A DNA stretch of 38,843 nt from an uncultured Lachnospiraceae bacterium (GCA_947629865.1 CANRFJ010000023.1:1-38843), one strand, 5' to 3'. Shown: positions 27,098 through 36,022, counted from the first letter of the stretch. A program made the numbers and translations. Notes: a model not told the origin generated them from the sequence alone.

Positions 27098-27886
27098 ATG
27101 TTTAAAATTTTGTATGCGATGACAAGGGAGCACATGCCGCCCGGTTTTGAGGACAATCTGGTCTTCGCCGAGGGCGAATATGAAATGATGCTCTTTGAGT
27201 CCGAGACGTTGATCGAGGTCGATGGGGAAATGGATGTTTATCCGCCTCATACCGGAATCATTTACAAGCCCGGCCAGCGGGTTCACTACAGGGCAAAGAG
27301 CGGCACGCTGATCTATACCTGGATACGCTTTGACTGCGACGAGCCTCTGTTTGCCGAGGGCTACGTTCCTTTCGGGAAGCCAATCCTGTGCGTCAATTAC
27401 GACTATTTCCTTAAATACTGGGATATGGTCGCCTGTGAAAATTTCTGGCATCTCCCCAGCGAGGAGCACAACATAGAAAATCTGATGCACATTATTTTCC
27501 ACTGGTTCCACGACTACGCCTTCCCCTCGGAGAGCTCGCGCTACCAGCGCGAACTGGAGTCTCTGCGGGCCAGTATATACGCCCATCCGGAATATGACTG
27601 GACGCTGGAAAAAATGGCCGAACAGGTAAATATAAGCACGCGCTATCTTCTGAAGCTGTATAAGGATTACGCGCATCTCTCCTGTATCTCCGAGGTATTG
27701 GAATCCCGCATGACGCGTGCCAAAATGCTGCTTATGCAGACTTCCCAGAACATCAATGAGATCAGCGAGCAGTGCGGCTACCACAATGTGGAGCACTTCT
27801 GCCGCCAGTTCAAGCGCCACACCGGCGTCTCGCCCGGCAAATACCGCAGGCAGCACCAGATTGGGGAGCGCGGCCCGGACGAATGA
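27098..27886 (+). CDS. AraC family transcriptional regulator
   Basis: The product is 262 residues from the ATG at 27098 with GGAGGAGG upstream. Residues about 20-140 form a cupin-like sensing domain (YPPHTGIIYKPGQRVHYRAK). Residues about 165-255 hold two helix-turn-helix units: WTLEKMAEQVNISTRYLLKL, then INEISEQCGYHNVEHFCRQF, closing with HTGVSPGKYRR, the AraC hallmark. It probably binds a pentose or xylo-oligosaccharide and controls the adjacent secreted enzymes. The conserved 43-bp element before the esterase and GH43 genes is the natural candidate site. The regulatory link is inference from position. Confidence 0.93.
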   Translation: MFKILYAMTREHMPPGFEDNLVFAEGEYEMMLFESETLIEVDGEMDVYPPHTGIIYKPGQRVHYRAKSGTLIYTWIRFDCDEPLFAEGYVPFGKPILCVNYDYFLKYWDMVACENFWHLPSEEHNIENLMHIIFHWFHDYAFPSESSRYQRELESLRASIYAHPEYDWTLEKMAEQVNISTRYLLKLYKDYAHLSCISEVLESRMTRAKMLLMQTSQNINEISEQCGYHNVEHFCRQFKRHTGVSPGKYRRQHQIGERGPDE

Positions 27887-27896
27887 GCCACGCTGT

Positions 27897-27972
27897 ATTC
27901 CCCCCTGCCGAAGAATACGCTGGAAAACGCAGCGAGTATGTCGGAAAATGCGGCGGGAGGGGAATTTTTTTC
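27897..27972 (+). terminator. Branched intrinsic terminator after the AraC-type gene
   Basis: ATTCCCCCCTGCCG (27897-27910) pairs imperfectly with CGGCGGGAGGGGAAT (27951-27965), followed by seven T residues. An inner ATACGCTG/CAGCGAGTAT stem sits in the loop. Its T-run abuts the -35 box of the rpsF promoter. Confidence 0.75.
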
Positions 27973-28001
27973 TTGCTTTTCCGGAGTTCCTGTGGTAAAA
28001 T
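27973..28001 (+). promoter_or_regulatory. Predicted rpsF-ssb-rpsR promoter
   Basis: TTGCTT (27973-27978) and TAAAAT (27996-28001) are 17 bases apart, with a TG extension before the -10 box. A TATAAT overlaps just downstream at 28001-28006. Confidence 0.75.
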
Positions 28002-28033
28002 ATAATTCCGTGATGTAAAAATCATATTCCTTG

Positions 28034-28060
28034 TTCTCTCCCACAGAGGAGAGAGCCGGA
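28034..28060 (+). promoter_or_regulatory. Possible S6:S18 leader hairpin upstream of rpsF
   Basis: TTCTCTCC (28034-28041) pairs with GGAGAGAG (28048-28055) around a six-base loop. A CCG directly follows, about 25 bases before the rpsF start. A hairpin with a CCG element is what the autoregulatory S6:S18 mRNA leader looks like in many bacteria. The full consensus could not be verified by eye. Confidence 0.4.
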
Positions 28061-28084
28061 GACCAAAAGGAGGTGCAGGCAACT

Positions 28085-28372
28085 ATGAATAAGTACGAAT
28101 TAGCTTTAGTTGTTAGTGCAAAAGTTGAAGACGAAGTAAGAAATGCCACCGTCGAAAAGGCCAAAGAGTACATCACGACCTTGGGCGGAACAATTACAAA
28201 CGTCGATGAATGGGGCAAGAAAAAACTTGCCTATGAAATTCAGAAGATGAGTGAGGGCTTTTATTACTTTATTCAGTTCGATTCCGAGCCAACTACGCCG
28301 GGCGAATTGGAACAGAGACTTCGCATTATGGACAACGTGCTCAGATACTTATGCGTAAAGCAGGAAGCATAA
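28085..28372 (+). CDS. rpsF: 30S ribosomal protein S6
   Basis: The product is 95 residues with AAGGAGG about 11 bases before the ATG at 28085. The sequence is typical of bS6: MNKYELALVVSAK at the start, WGKKKLAYEIQKMSEGFYY in the middle and an RIMDNVLRYLCVK end. It binds 16S rRNA as a pair with S18. It is the first gene of the rpsF-ssb-rpsR operon, followed by ssb after 18 bases. Confidence 0.98.
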   Translation: MNKYELALVVSAKVEDEVRNATVEKAKEYITTLGGTITNVDEWGKKKLAYEIQKMSEGFYYFIQFDSEPTTPGELEQRLRIMDNVLRYLCVKQEA

Positions 28373-28390
28373 GATAAGGAGGAGTCTTCC

Positions 28391-28846
28391 ATGAATAAGG
28401 TAATTTTAATGGGTAATCTTACCCGCGATCCTGAAATTCGCTATACACAGAGCGAAAATTCACTGGCAATCGCCAGATTTAGTATTGCCGTAAACCGTCG
28501 TTTTGCCCGCCAGGGTGAAACCGATGTCGATTTCTTTAACTGCACTGCTTTCGGCAGACAGGCGGAATTTGTAGAAAAGTATTTCAAACAGGGTTCCCGT
28601 ATGCTTCTGTCCGGACGTGTGCAAAATGACAATTACACCAACAAAAATGGTGAACGTGTCTACAGTGTTCAGATTATTGCTGAGGAAATTGAGTTTGCAG
28701 AGAGAAAGAGCACGGCGGATGCCAATGCCGCTGCCGCTGCCAGCCAGAACAATTTTGGGGGCGGCGCTCCGGAGCCAAACGCAGCAGCCAGCGATGATTT
28801 CATGAACATTCCCGATGGTATCGAAGACGGATTACCGTTTAACTAA
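28391..28846 (+). CDS. ssb: Single-stranded DNA-binding protein
   Basis: The product is 151 residues. An OB-fold N-terminus (MNKVILMGNLTRDPEIRYT, then VDFFNCTAFGRQAEFVEKYF) is followed by an Ala/Asn-rich flexible linker and the acidic tip DGIEDGLPF, the partner-binding tail of SSB. It protects single-stranded DNA in replication and repair. It sits between rpsF and rpsR, as in most Firmicutes. Confidence 0.98.
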   Translation: MNKVILMGNLTRDPEIRYTQSENSLAIARFSIAVNRRFARQGETDVDFFNCTAFGRQAEFVEKYFKQGSRMLLSGRVQNDNYTNKNGERVYSVQIIAEEIEFAERKSTADANAAAAASQNNFGGGAPEPNAAASDDFMNIPDGIEDGLPFN

Positions 28847-28881
28847 ATCCTGCAAGCAATGAAATAAGGAGGTTTTGAGAG

Positions 28882-29145
28882 ATGGCTTACAATAAAGACC
28901 GCGGCGATTCTCCCGCAAGGCGGAGAGGGCCCCGCAGAAGAAAGAAAGTATGCGCATTCTGTTCCGACAAAGAGCATGACTATATTGACTACAAGGACGT
29001 AAACAAATTAAAGAGATATATGTCCGAGAGAGGTAAGATTCTTCCTAGAAGGATCACCGGTACATGCGCAAAGCATCAGAGGGCTCTGACTTCTGCCATT
29101 AAGCGCGCCCGCCATGTTGCACTGATGCCGTATACATTGGATTAA
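28882..29145 (+). CDS. rpsR: 30S ribosomal protein S18
   Basis: The product is 87 residues, with AAGGAGG before the ATG. The basic N-terminus ([17 protein letters not shown]) precedes the conserved core [20 protein letters not shown] and [14 protein letters not shown]. Three cysteines remain (CAFC and TCAKH), the zinc-type form of bS18. It is the last gene of the operon. Confidence 0.98.
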   Translation: MAYNKDRGDSPARRRGPRRRKKVCAFCSDKEHDYIDYKDVNKLKRYMSERGKILPRRITGTCAKHQRALTSAIKRARHVALMPYTLD

Positions 29146-29192
29146 TTGCATATTTCCCACGGCAGGCTGCCTAGTTGGCAGCGCAGCCGTGC

Positions 29193-29245
29193 AAAAAAGC
29201 CAGGGAGCGCGCCGGCCGCATGATGCGGCGGCGCGCTCCCTGGCT
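29193..29245 (-). terminator. Long bidirectional terminator between rpsR and the zinc-ribbon gene
   Basis: A long perfect GC-rich outer stem (AGCCAGGGAGCGCGCC with its complement) continues into an inner CCGCATGATGCGG stem. Six T residues follow on the minus strand, so it mainly ends the zinc-ribbon gene; the plus-strand tail is weaker but should also stop rpsR transcripts. Confidence 0.92.
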
Positions 29246-29258
29246 CTATTTCATCTTT

Positions 29259-30113
29259 TTATTTCGCCTTTTTTACCTTCTCTAGAACATAGCCGTATTC
29301 CGCGTCCTCATCCCTGTCCACATAGAGAGTGTAGCCCTGGAAATATCCCTTATCCGCTTTGTTGCTCTCCGATACAAGTCCGGCGCTCACATTTATCCGG
29401 TAGCTTCCCTCCTCGTACTCCGTTATCTTCTTTACCGTCATGCTGTATGTCTTTCCGGTAATACGGCTGGCGTTATACACCAGAGTATCGTTTACCGGAC
29501 GGTACACATAATCCGGAAAGCTGTCGCCGTAGGTGAGGCTGTACTCATAATTCTCCGCAAAGAGCCGCTTCATCTCCTTCTTTACCTCCCGACGGATCTT
29601 CGAGCGGGTGTCCCCATACTTCACTGCACCCTCCACCTCGTACAGGTTGTAAAGCGCCATAACGGTGGCCGCACCGTCGCCCCATCGGAACGTGTGGGAG
29701 CCGTTTTCATAATAAGAGGCGGCAAATGCCAGGAAGGGGCGTACCTTCTTCATGAGCGGCCTTAATTCGCCCCGCATCTCCTCTGTCACCTCAGACGGCT
29801 GAAATACATACGGCGTCGCCGTCGGCTCTGCCGTCCTGTCGTGCGGAGCCTCTGTCTTTTCCGGCGCCGCGGCCGTATCTTCACCCTGCGGCGCACCCGC
29901 CGCGCCGCTCCCGCCTCCTATCGGGAGTGAGAGCCGCCCCGTCCATATAAACCAGGCCAGCACTGCCACTGCCGCCACTACCAGTATGGCCGCAAGGCTG
30001 CCGTAAAAAGCGCGGCTGGCAAACATCCTCTGAAATACCGTCGTGCGCTGTCCGCAGCGATAGCAGAACTCGTCGTCGTTTTTCAATTCCGTCCCACATC
30101 TTTTGCAATTCAT
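29259..30113 (-). CDS. Zinc-ribbon, single-span membrane protein of unknown function
   Basis: The product is 284 residues from the ATG at 30113, with GGGGGTG five bases upstream; an in-frame start at 30152 lacks this. The N-terminus is a zinc ribbon with Cys3, Cys6, Cys17 and Cys20 (CKRCG and CYRCG). A transmembrane helix follows at about 38-56, then a Gly/Ala/Pro low-complexity linker with TAEPTATP, and a C-terminal extracytoplasmic domain of about 170 residues (FLAFAASYYENGSHTF to the end). Many Firmicutes carry such zinc_ribbon-TM proteins, but the C-terminal domain is not one I recognise. It is divergent from gdpP. Confidence 0.8.
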   Translation of the reverse strand: MNCKRCGTELKNDDEFCYRCGQRTTVFQRMFASRAFYGSLAAILVVAAVAVLAWFIWTGRLSLPIGGGSGAAGAPQGEDTAAAPEKTEAPHDRTAEPTATPYVFQPSEVTEEMRGELRPLMKKVRPFLAFAASYYENGSHTFRWGDGAATVMALYNLYEVEGAVKYGDTRSKIRREVKKEMKRLFAENYEYSLTYGDSFPDYVYRPVNDTLVYNASRITGKTYSMTVKKITEYEEGSYRINVSAGLVSESNKADKGYFQGYTLYVDRDEDAEYGYVLEKVKKAK

Positions 30114-30180
30114 CAAATCACCCCCTACGGCAATCTCCTTCGTATCTCTCAATAACTGTCAGCCGATTTGCAACATTTAT

Positions 30181-30209
30181 TTGTCAACCCCTCAAAGACG
30201 TGTTATAAT
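30181..30209 (+). promoter_or_regulatory. Predicted gdpP-rplI-dnaB promoter
   Basis: TTGTCA (30181-30186) and TATAAT (30204-30209) are 17 bases apart, and TGT before the -10 box gives an extended -10. Confidence 0.85.
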
Positions 30210-30285
30210 GTATTCTTAGATATTATAACACAGAAAAGAATTTTCGTCTATTTATAATATGTTATTTCGGAGGGAGGTGCCGGAT

Positions 30286-32343
30286 TTGAAACACAACCGG
30301 ATTAAGGGAACCCTGCGGTCTTATCTCCGATGGCCGCTTTTGCTGGGTATTCTTCTGATTGTTATGAATATACAGATCTACACGGTCGATTTGAAGGCGG
30401 GGCTCATTCTGTCCGTCTATGTGGCCGTTTACCTGATTATTGCCCTGCTTTTGTACCATTTTAAGAGGGCGGCGCTGCTGCATGATTTAATCGAATATTC
30501 CATGCGCTTCCACGTCACGGTAAACCAGGTGGCAGAGGAGCTGGACATCCCCCTCTCCATTCTGGGGCCGGACGGCCGCTGCATCTGGGAGAACAAGCAG
30601 TTTCATCAGACCTTTTCCGAACATCTCAGGAAAAAGTACCTGATCACGGACGCCATCGCGGTACTGACTCCGGACGCCCTGCCGGAATCCGCCGACAGCA
30701 ATAAGGAGATTCATTTCCATAATGAGGAAATCTTTTACAAGGCCATTCTCCAGCGGGTTGATCTGGAAAAAGCGCCGGAGGAGACAAAGAAACAGGCCGG
30801 AGAAATTGGCATTGGGGACGTCCTCTATGTAATTTATGTGTATGACGAGACGGAGATCGTCCACTATATCCGCGAGAATTATGACCAGCGGCTGGATGTG
30901 GGGCTTCTTTACATTGACAACTACGAGGAGTCCTTAGATACCGTAGATGATGTGCGCCGCTCTCTCCTGGCTGCCCTGATCGATCGGAAAATCAATAAAT
31001 ATATGCTGAAAATAGACGCCATTACCCGCAAGATGGAAAAGGATAAGTATATTTTCCTGTTCCAGCACAAGTATCTGTCGAAGCTGCAGGGAGACAAGTT
31101 CTCCCTTTTGGACGAAATACGCGGCATCAGCGCCGGAGAAGACATATCCATCACCATCAGCATGGGAATCGGCATCCAGGCGGACACCTTCCGCAAGCGT
31201 CAGGAATATGCGCGCAGCGCCATGGATCTGGCCCTCGCCCGCGGCGGCGACCAGGTCGTCATAAAGACAAAAGACAATATTTTGTACTACGGCGGCAAGA
31301 GCATCCAGCAGCAGAAGAACACCCGCGTAAAGGCCCGCGTAAAGGCTCATGCCCTGCGCGATTCCATCGAGAACGCAGACAACATCATCATTATGGGCCA
31401 CACCCTGCCGGATGTGGACGCCATCGGAGGCGCCATCGGCATTTACCGCATCGCCCAGTCCCTCGGCAAGCCCACGCACATCGTGGTGAACCAGGTGACT
31501 TCGTCCCTTGCGCCCCTTTTACAGCTCTTTAAGAACAATAAGGACTACCCCGAAGATCTCTTTATAACCGGAGAAGCGGCCAGGGAATTTATCGGAAACG
31601 GCAACAGCGCCCTGCTTGTCGTAGTGGACGTAAACCGCCCCTCCTATACCGATGAACCGTCCCTTCTGTCAATGACGTCCTCTCTTGTGGTGATTGACCA
31701 CCACAGACAGACGGGCGAATCCTTTGACAATCCGACGCTGTCCTATATTGAGCCCTTCGCCTCATCCGCCTCTGAGATGGTAGCGGAGATTGTGCAATAT
31801 GCGGGAGAGGAAATACGCCTCAGGGCGGCAGAGGCAGACGCTCTGTATTCGGGCATTATGATCGATACCAATAACTTTATGAACAAACCGGGCGTCCGCA
31901 CCTTTGAGGCCGTGGCGTTTCTGCGCCGCTCCGGAGCCGATATCATGCGGATACGAAAGATGTTCCGCTCCGACCTCGCCGAATATAAGGTGCGCGCTGA
32001 GGCGATTCAGAACATGGAGCTCTTTATGGACGCCTATGCCATCGCCCCGTGCAACGCCGACAACTGTATTTCACCCACGATCGTGGGCGCCAAGATTGCC
32101 GACGAGTTGCTGGACATCAAGGGAATGAAGGCCTCCTTTGTGCTGACCGCCTACGAGGGGAAAATCTATATCAGCGCCCGCTCCATCGACGAGCTGAATG
32201 TCCAGGTCGTCATGGAAAAACTGGGCGGCGGCGGGCATATTACCAGCGCCGGTACGCAGCTGAGCGACTGCACGCTGGAGGAGGGCGCCGAGAAAATCCG
32301 CACGATATTGACAAAAATGAAAGAAGAAGGTGATATAGAATGA
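30286..32343 (+). CDS. gdpP: GdpP-type cyclic-di-AMP phosphodiesterase (DHH family)
   Basis: The product is 685 residues from a TTG at 30286, chosen because GGAGGGAGG lies seven to eight bases upstream; an ATG at 30259 overlaps that ribosome-binding site. The order is two transmembrane helices (about 16-34 and 40-60), a PAS-like domain (75-165), a degenerate GGDEF domain lacking the GGDEF motif (about 200-330), a DHH domain with [12 protein letters not shown] and [10 protein letters not shown], and DHHA1 with [10 protein letters not shown]. It hydrolyses c-di-AMP to pApA at the membrane and so affects potassium balance and wall stress. The ATGA overlap with rplI couples their translation. The gdpP-rplI-dnaB order is conserved in Firmicutes. 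Confidence 0.93.
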   Translation: MKHNRIKGTLRSYLRWPLLLGILLIVMNIQIYTVDLKAGLILSVYVAVYLIIALLLYHFKRAALLHDLIEYSMRFHVTVNQVAEELDIPLSILGPDGRCIWENKQFHQTFSEHLRKKYLITDAIAVLTPDALPESADSNKEIHFHNEEIFYKAILQRVDLEKAPEETKKQAGEIGIGDVLYVIYVYDETEIVHYIRENYDQRLDVGLLYIDNYEESLDTVDDVRRSLLAALIDRKINKYMLKIDAITRKMEKDKYIFLFQHKYLSKLQGDKFSLLDEIRGISAGEDISITISMGIGIQADTFRKRQEYARSAMDLALARGGDQVVIKTKDNILYYGGKSIQQQKNTRVKARVKAHALRDSIENADNIIIMGHTLPDVDAIGGAIGIYRIAQSLGKPTHIVVNQVTSSLAPLLQLFKNNKDYPEDLFITGEAAREFIGNGNSALLVVVDVNRPSYTDEPSLLSMTSSLVVIDHHRQTGESFDNPTLSYIEPFASSASEMVAEIVQYAGEEIRLRAAEADALYSGIMIDTNNFMNKPGVRTFEAVAFLRRSGADIMRIRKMFRSDLAEYKVRAEAIQNMELFMDAYAIAPCNADNCISPTIVGAKIADELLDIKGMKASFVLTAYEGKIYISARSIDELNVQVVMEKLGGGGHITSAGTQLSDCTLEEGAEKIRTILTKMKEEGDIE

Positions 32344-32786
32344 AAGTAATTCTGTTACAGGACGTAAAATCCCTGGGGAAAAAGGATGAGATTGTGGACG
32401 TCAACGACGGCTATGCGAGAAATTTTATATTAAAAAAGAATCTCGGCATCGAGGCCAGCCCTAAAAATCTCAACGACTTAAAACTGCGCCGCCAGAATGA
32501 GGACAAGGTAGCGGCCGAGAATCTGGAAAACGCCAGAAAATTTGCCGGCGAACTGAAGGATAAATCGGTGGAGGTAGCCATCAAAGCGGGACAGGACGGA
32601 CGGGTATTCGGCTCCGTCTCCACCAAGGAAATCGCCTCCGCCGCCAAAGAGCAGTTAGGCTATGATCTGGACAAAAAGAAGATGCAGTTAAAGGAGCCCA
32701 TTAAAAACATCGGCACCTACACCGTTCCGATCCGGCTTCATCCAAAGGTAACTGCGGAATTAAAAGTGATTGTGAGAGGAAAATAA
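32340..32786 (+). CDS. rplI: 50S ribosomal protein L9
   Basis: The product is 148 residues, normal for bL9. It shows [21 protein letters not shown], the [11 protein letters not shown] signature and a long connecting helix before the C-terminal domain ([13 protein letters not shown]). Its start overlaps the gdpP stop as ATGA. It is followed five bases later by dnaB. Confidence 0.98.
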   Translation: MKVILLQDVKSLGKKDEIVDVNDGYARNFILKKNLGIEASPKNLNDLKLRRQNEDKVAAENLENARKFAGELKDKSVEVAIKAGQDGRVFGSVSTKEIASAAKEQLGYDLDKKKMQLKEPIKNIGTYTVPIRLHPKVTAELKVIVRGK

Positions 32787-32791
32787 AACCT

Positions 32792-34141
32792 ATGGACGAA
32801 ACGGTAATTAAGAGAATTATGCCGAACAGCCCGGAGGCAGAGCAGTCTGTCGTCGGCTCCATGCTCTTAGACCAGGAGGCCATTATTCTGGCTTCGGACA
32901 GACTGAGAGAGGAAGATTTCTACAATCCGCGCTTTCGGGTTCTTTTCTCCGCCATCGTCAGTCTCTATCAGGAGGGACGTCCGGCGGATCTTGTAACCCT
33001 TACGGACAAGCTGCGGGAAAATAATGTGGCGGAGGAAATCGGCAGCGTGGAATTTATCAGCAGCCTGATCGCCGCCGTCCCGACCTCGGCCAATGTCCGC
33101 TACTATGCGGACATTGTTCGCCAGAAGTCCATGCTCCGTGAACTGATCCGCACCACGGAGGACATCGCCGGTCGCTGCTATCAGGATTCCAGCGATCTGG
33201 GGGAGCTGATGGAGGATGCCGAGCGGAGCATTTTCAACCTCGTGCAGAGCCAGACCTCCTCCGAGGACTTCACTCCCATCAACGAAATTGCGATAGAGAC
33301 ACTGGAGAGTATCCAGAGCGCCGCCGCCAGCACAGGTTCTGTCACCGGTCTTTCCACCGGCTTTCGGGATCTGGATTACCGGACGGCGGGACTGCAGCCC
33401 TCGGATCTCATCCTGATCGCCGCCAGACCCTCCATGGGGAAGACGGCTTTTGCCCTGAACATCGCGGAGTATGTGGCCATGAACAACCATGTGCCGACCG
33501 CTGTTTTCAGTCTGGAGATGTCCAAAATACAGCTGGCCAAGCGTCTGATCTCCATGAATTCCAAGGTGGATTCGCAGCATATCCGCACCGGTAATCTGGA
33601 GGACGACGAATGGATGAAGATTACGGAGAGCTCCATTGTCCTGGGCGAGTCCTCCCTGATTATTGACGACACTCCCGGCATCACCATTCAGGAACTGCGC
33701 ACCAAATGCCGGAAACTCAAGATCGAGCAGGGACTGGGGCTAATCATCATCGACTACCTCCAGCTCATGTCCGGCGGCGGAAGTAACCGGAACACCTCGC
33801 GCCAACAGGAAATATCAGACATCTCTCGCTCCCTCAAGGCGCTGGCAAGAGAAGTCCAGTGTCCGGTAGTGGCTCTCTCCCAGCTGAGCCGCGAGGTGGA
33901 AAAAAGGGAGGATAAGCGCCCGATTCTGTCAGACCTCCGCGAGTCGGGAGCGATCGAGCAGGACGCCGACGTGGTGATGTTTCTGTATCGGGACGAGTAC
34001 TACACCAAGGACGCCTCAACCCAGAAGGGCGTGACGGAGGTTATTATCGGCAAACAGCGAAACGGCCCCACCTGTACGGTGAAATTGAAGTGGCTGCCCC
34101 AGTACACAAAGTTTGCCAATCTGGAAATACGGGAAGAATGA
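32792..34141 (+). CDS. dnaB: Replicative DNA helicase DnaB (DnaC in Bacillus)
   Basis: The product is 449 residues. An N-terminal primase-interacting helical domain (NSPEAEQSVVGSMLLD) is followed by the RecA-like helicase domain with Walker A ARPSMGKTAF, Walker B LIIIDYLQLM and the arginine-finger region SRSLKALARE. No intein is present. The AGAGGAAAA ribosome-binding site lies at the end of rplI, so the gene belongs to the gdpP-rplI-dnaB operon, which a clear terminator ends. Confidence 0.98.
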   Translation: MDETVIKRIMPNSPEAEQSVVGSMLLDQEAIILASDRLREEDFYNPRFRVLFSAIVSLYQEGRPADLVTLTDKLRENNVAEEIGSVEFISSLIAAVPTSANVRYYADIVRQKSMLRELIRTTEDIAGRCYQDSSDLGELMEDAERSIFNLVQSQTSSEDFTPINEIAIETLESIQSAAASTGSVTGLSTGFRDLDYRTAGLQPSDLILIAARPSMGKTAFALNIAEYVAMNNHVPTAVFSLEMSKIQLAKRLISMNSKVDSQHIRTGNLEDDEWMKITESSIVLGESSLIIDDTPGITIQELRTKCRKLKIEQGLGLIIIDYLQLMSGGGSNRNTSRQQEISDISRSLKALAREVQCPVVALSQLSREVEKREDKRPILSDLRESGAIEQDADVVMFLYRDEYYTKDASTQKGVTEVIIGKQRNGPTCTVKLKWLPQYTKFANLEIREE

Positions 34142-34148
34142 TCCCTTC

Positions 34149-34189
34149 TGCGCACTGCCCGGAATCTGTGCCGGACAGTGCGCATTTTT
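34149..34189 (+). terminator. Intrinsic terminator after dnaB
   Basis: TGCGCACTG and CAGTGCGCA, with inner CCGG/CCGG pairs, form a hairpin followed by TTTTT. Confidence 0.88.
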
Positions 34190-34256
34190 GTCGTCCTGTG
34201 TCGGAGAGTTTTTGGAAAAGAGGAGCTTGTCTCCTCTTTCGCCATTTTTCTCATGG

Positions 34257-34262
34257 TATAAT
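34257..34262 (+). promoter_or_regulatory. Extended -10 box before the RacA-like gene
   Basis: TATAAT preceded by TGG forms an extended -10 element 26 bases before the ATG at 34289. The best -35 match at 17 bases is poor (CTCTTT); TTGTCT at 34227 is too far away. Confidence 0.5.
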
Positions 34263-34288
34263 GAAAAAAAATTCCAGGAGGTAATGGT

Positions 34289-34870
34289 ATGGATAAGACA
34301 CAGTATATGATTTCCGATGCGGCGAAGCATCTCCATGTTGAGGCGCATGTCCTGCGCTACTGGGAGGACGAGTTAAAGCTCCGTATCCCCCGCAACAAAC
34401 TGGGGCACCGCATATATGGGGCCAGGGAAATGGCTCTGTTCCGCCAGATCCTGATGTGGAAAAAGGAAGGGCTTTCCCTGAAGGAAATCCAGATACGATG
34501 TCAGGAGGCAGCCCCCGAAGCGCCGGAGGCTCCCGCCACGGGACAGGTCATTCCCTACCCGTCGGAGCACAGCGCCGTCACCGTGGAGGACTCCAAAATG
34601 ACTCAGTTCAAACAGATTCTCGGCCGGATTGTCACCGACGCGATCCACAACAATTCCGGCGAACTGACTTCCGGCATTGCCTCCCATGTGTCCACCCATG
34701 TAAATAAGGAACTGGATTTTCTCTTTCGCGAAAAGGAGGAGGCCGACGAGAAACGTTTTCGCCAGTTAGATGAGACGATCCGCACTATGCAGCGCGCCAG
34801 ACAGGAGGCCGCTGCCGCCCAGAACGAGGAGCATACGTCAAAAAGCCGTCATTTTTTTGGCAAAAAGTAG
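34289..34870 (+). CDS. MerR-type helix-turn-helix protein with coiled-coil tail, RacA-like
   Basis: The product is 193 residues, with AGGAGGT six bases before the ATG. Residues 1-70 are a MerR winged helix (MISDAAKHLHVEAHVLRYWE, then GHRIYGAREMALFRQILMWK). A Pro/Ala linker follows, then from about residue 140 a charged coiled coil (LFREKEEADEKRFRQLDETI). No cysteine metal site or drug-binding domain is present, so it is not a classical MerR activator. A MerR head plus coiled coil resembles RacA, which anchors the chromosome origin region in Bacillus sporulation. Its location beside replication genes fits that reading, but the assignment is by architecture only. Confidence 0.82.
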   Translation: MDKTQYMISDAAKHLHVEAHVLRYWEDELKLRIPRNKLGHRIYGAREMALFRQILMWKKEGLSLKEIQIRCQEAAPEAPEAPATGQVIPYPSEHSAVTVEDSKMTQFKQILGRIVTDAIHNNSGELTSGIASHVSTHVNKELDFLFREKEEADEKRFRQLDETIRTMQRARQEAAAAQNEEHTSKSRHFFGKK

Positions 34871-34894
34871 TTACAATTTTCTTTGTAATACCTC

Positions 34895-34923
34895 TTGATT
34901 TTCGTATAGTAAAATGGTATAAT
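34895..34923 (+). promoter_or_regulatory. Predicted promoter of the secreted BIG2 gene
   Basis: TTGATT (34895-34900) and TATAAT (34918-34923) are 17 bases apart, with TGG extending the -10 box. Confidence 0.8.
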
Positions 34924-34992
34924 ATGTTCACGCAAAGCAAAAGGTTTTTGTATATTTTTTACAAAGCCAAAAACTTAAAAGGAGGATTTGAA

Positions 34993-35889
34993 ATGTTCGC
35001 AAAAATTTCAAAAAAAGTTGTGGCCGTTGCTTTGGTTGCAGCTATGGCTGTTACGACCGCCACGGTATCTGCGGATTCTACTGCAGACGCAGCAAAGAAG
35101 GTTAAGCTGAACAAAAAGAGCGCCAAGATTTCACAGAACAAGACTGTTAAGCTCAAAGCTAACGCCAAGGCTAAATGGTCTACCAGCAACAAAGCTGTTG
35201 CTACTGTTTCTGCCAAATCCGGCAAGACCTGTACCGTAAAGGGAATCGCTGCCGGTAAGGCTACTATTACCGCTACTGTAGGCAAGAAAAAAGCTACCTG
35301 CAAGGTTACGGTTAAGAAAGCCGGTAAAGGTACTGTCATTTACAATCTGGCAAACGAGACAGGTTCTGATCCATCCACCGGTGAGTCCTGGGGCCCGCCA
35401 GTAGTCTGCAAGTATACGGAATTCAAATACAATTCTTTCCGTATCTGGCTGTGCCGCGCTACTCTTTATGATCCGGCAAACGGCGGTGTAGACTATCGTG
35501 GACGTAAGCTGAATGTATCCATTACAGTTAAGAACTCCGGTAAGCGCGACCTTCCTGAGTTGGGCGTTTGCTTCAACTACACCAAGGGTGGAACCGATGG
35601 ATCTTATCCTTTCGCTCTGCATGTATCTGCTAAGAAGCTTTCCGCTAAGGTAAAGAAAGATAAGCAGCACAAGCACACGACCTTCAAAGTACAGAAGATC
35701 AAGAAGGGCAAGACCTATACATGGAGTTTCAACTTCACGATTCCGAAGGATGCCATGAACGGTGACAAAGATCAGGAGACTGGTCTGAACTATCCGATTA
35801 TGATGTACATTCCTAACATGAAAGATACCTCCCCGTACAAACCGGGCGACGAGGTTACTGTTAAGAAATGTGTCATCAAGCTTGCTTAA
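34993..35889 (+). CDS. Secreted protein with BIG2 domain and unknown beta-rich C-terminal domain
   Basis: The product is 298 residues from the ATG at 34993 with AAGGAGG upstream. A signal peptide (about 1-27, ending TATVSA) is followed by a lysine-rich BIG2 domain (about 33-110, with WSTSNKAVATVSAKSG and GKATITATVGKKKATCKVTV). A C-terminal domain of about 185 residues resembles a carbohydrate-binding or adhesion beta-sandwich (KLNVSITVKNSGKRDLPELG and YTWSFNFTIPKDAMNG) but is not one I can name. Codon choice looks highly biased (repeated AAG, GCT, ACT and GTT), and the promoter and ribosome-binding site are both strong, which suggests an abundant surface protein. Confidence 0.87.
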   Translation: MFAKISKKVVAVALVAAMAVTTATVSADSTADAAKKVKLNKKSAKISQNKTVKLKANAKAKWSTSNKAVATVSAKSGKTCTVKGIAAGKATITATVGKKKATCKVTVKKAGKGTVIYNLANETGSDPSTGESWGPPVVCKYTEFKYNSFRIWLCRATLYDPANGGVDYRGRKLNVSITVKNSGKRDLPELGVCFNYTKGGTDGSYPFALHVSAKKLSAKVKKDKQHKHTTFKVQKIKKGKTYTWSFNFTIPKDAMNGDKDQETGLNYPIMMYIPNMKDTSPYKPGDEVTVKKCVIKLA

Positions 35890-35921
35890 TCGGATTAACA
35901 GCTATTTGAATGATTGCAGAG

Positions 35922-35952
35922 AGGACTGCCACGGGAAGTGGCAGTCCTTTTT
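35922..35952 (+). terminator. Intrinsic terminator after the secreted BIG2 gene
   Basis: AGGACTGCCAC and GTGGCAGTCCT flank GGGAA and are followed by TTTT, a perfect 11-pair stem. Confidence 0.93.
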
Positions 35953-36022
35953 CTCGCCTCGCTTACCCTCACTCACCCCGCCCGCCAAATGCAGATGCGG
36001 GAAAAAGCGCAAAAAAGCGCGC

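Noticed and set aside
29259-29461. Plus-strand open frame downstream of rpsR (Pro/Ser/His-rich)
   Set aside because: It lies across the bidirectional terminator and opposite the zinc-ribbon gene, with no ribosome-binding site.
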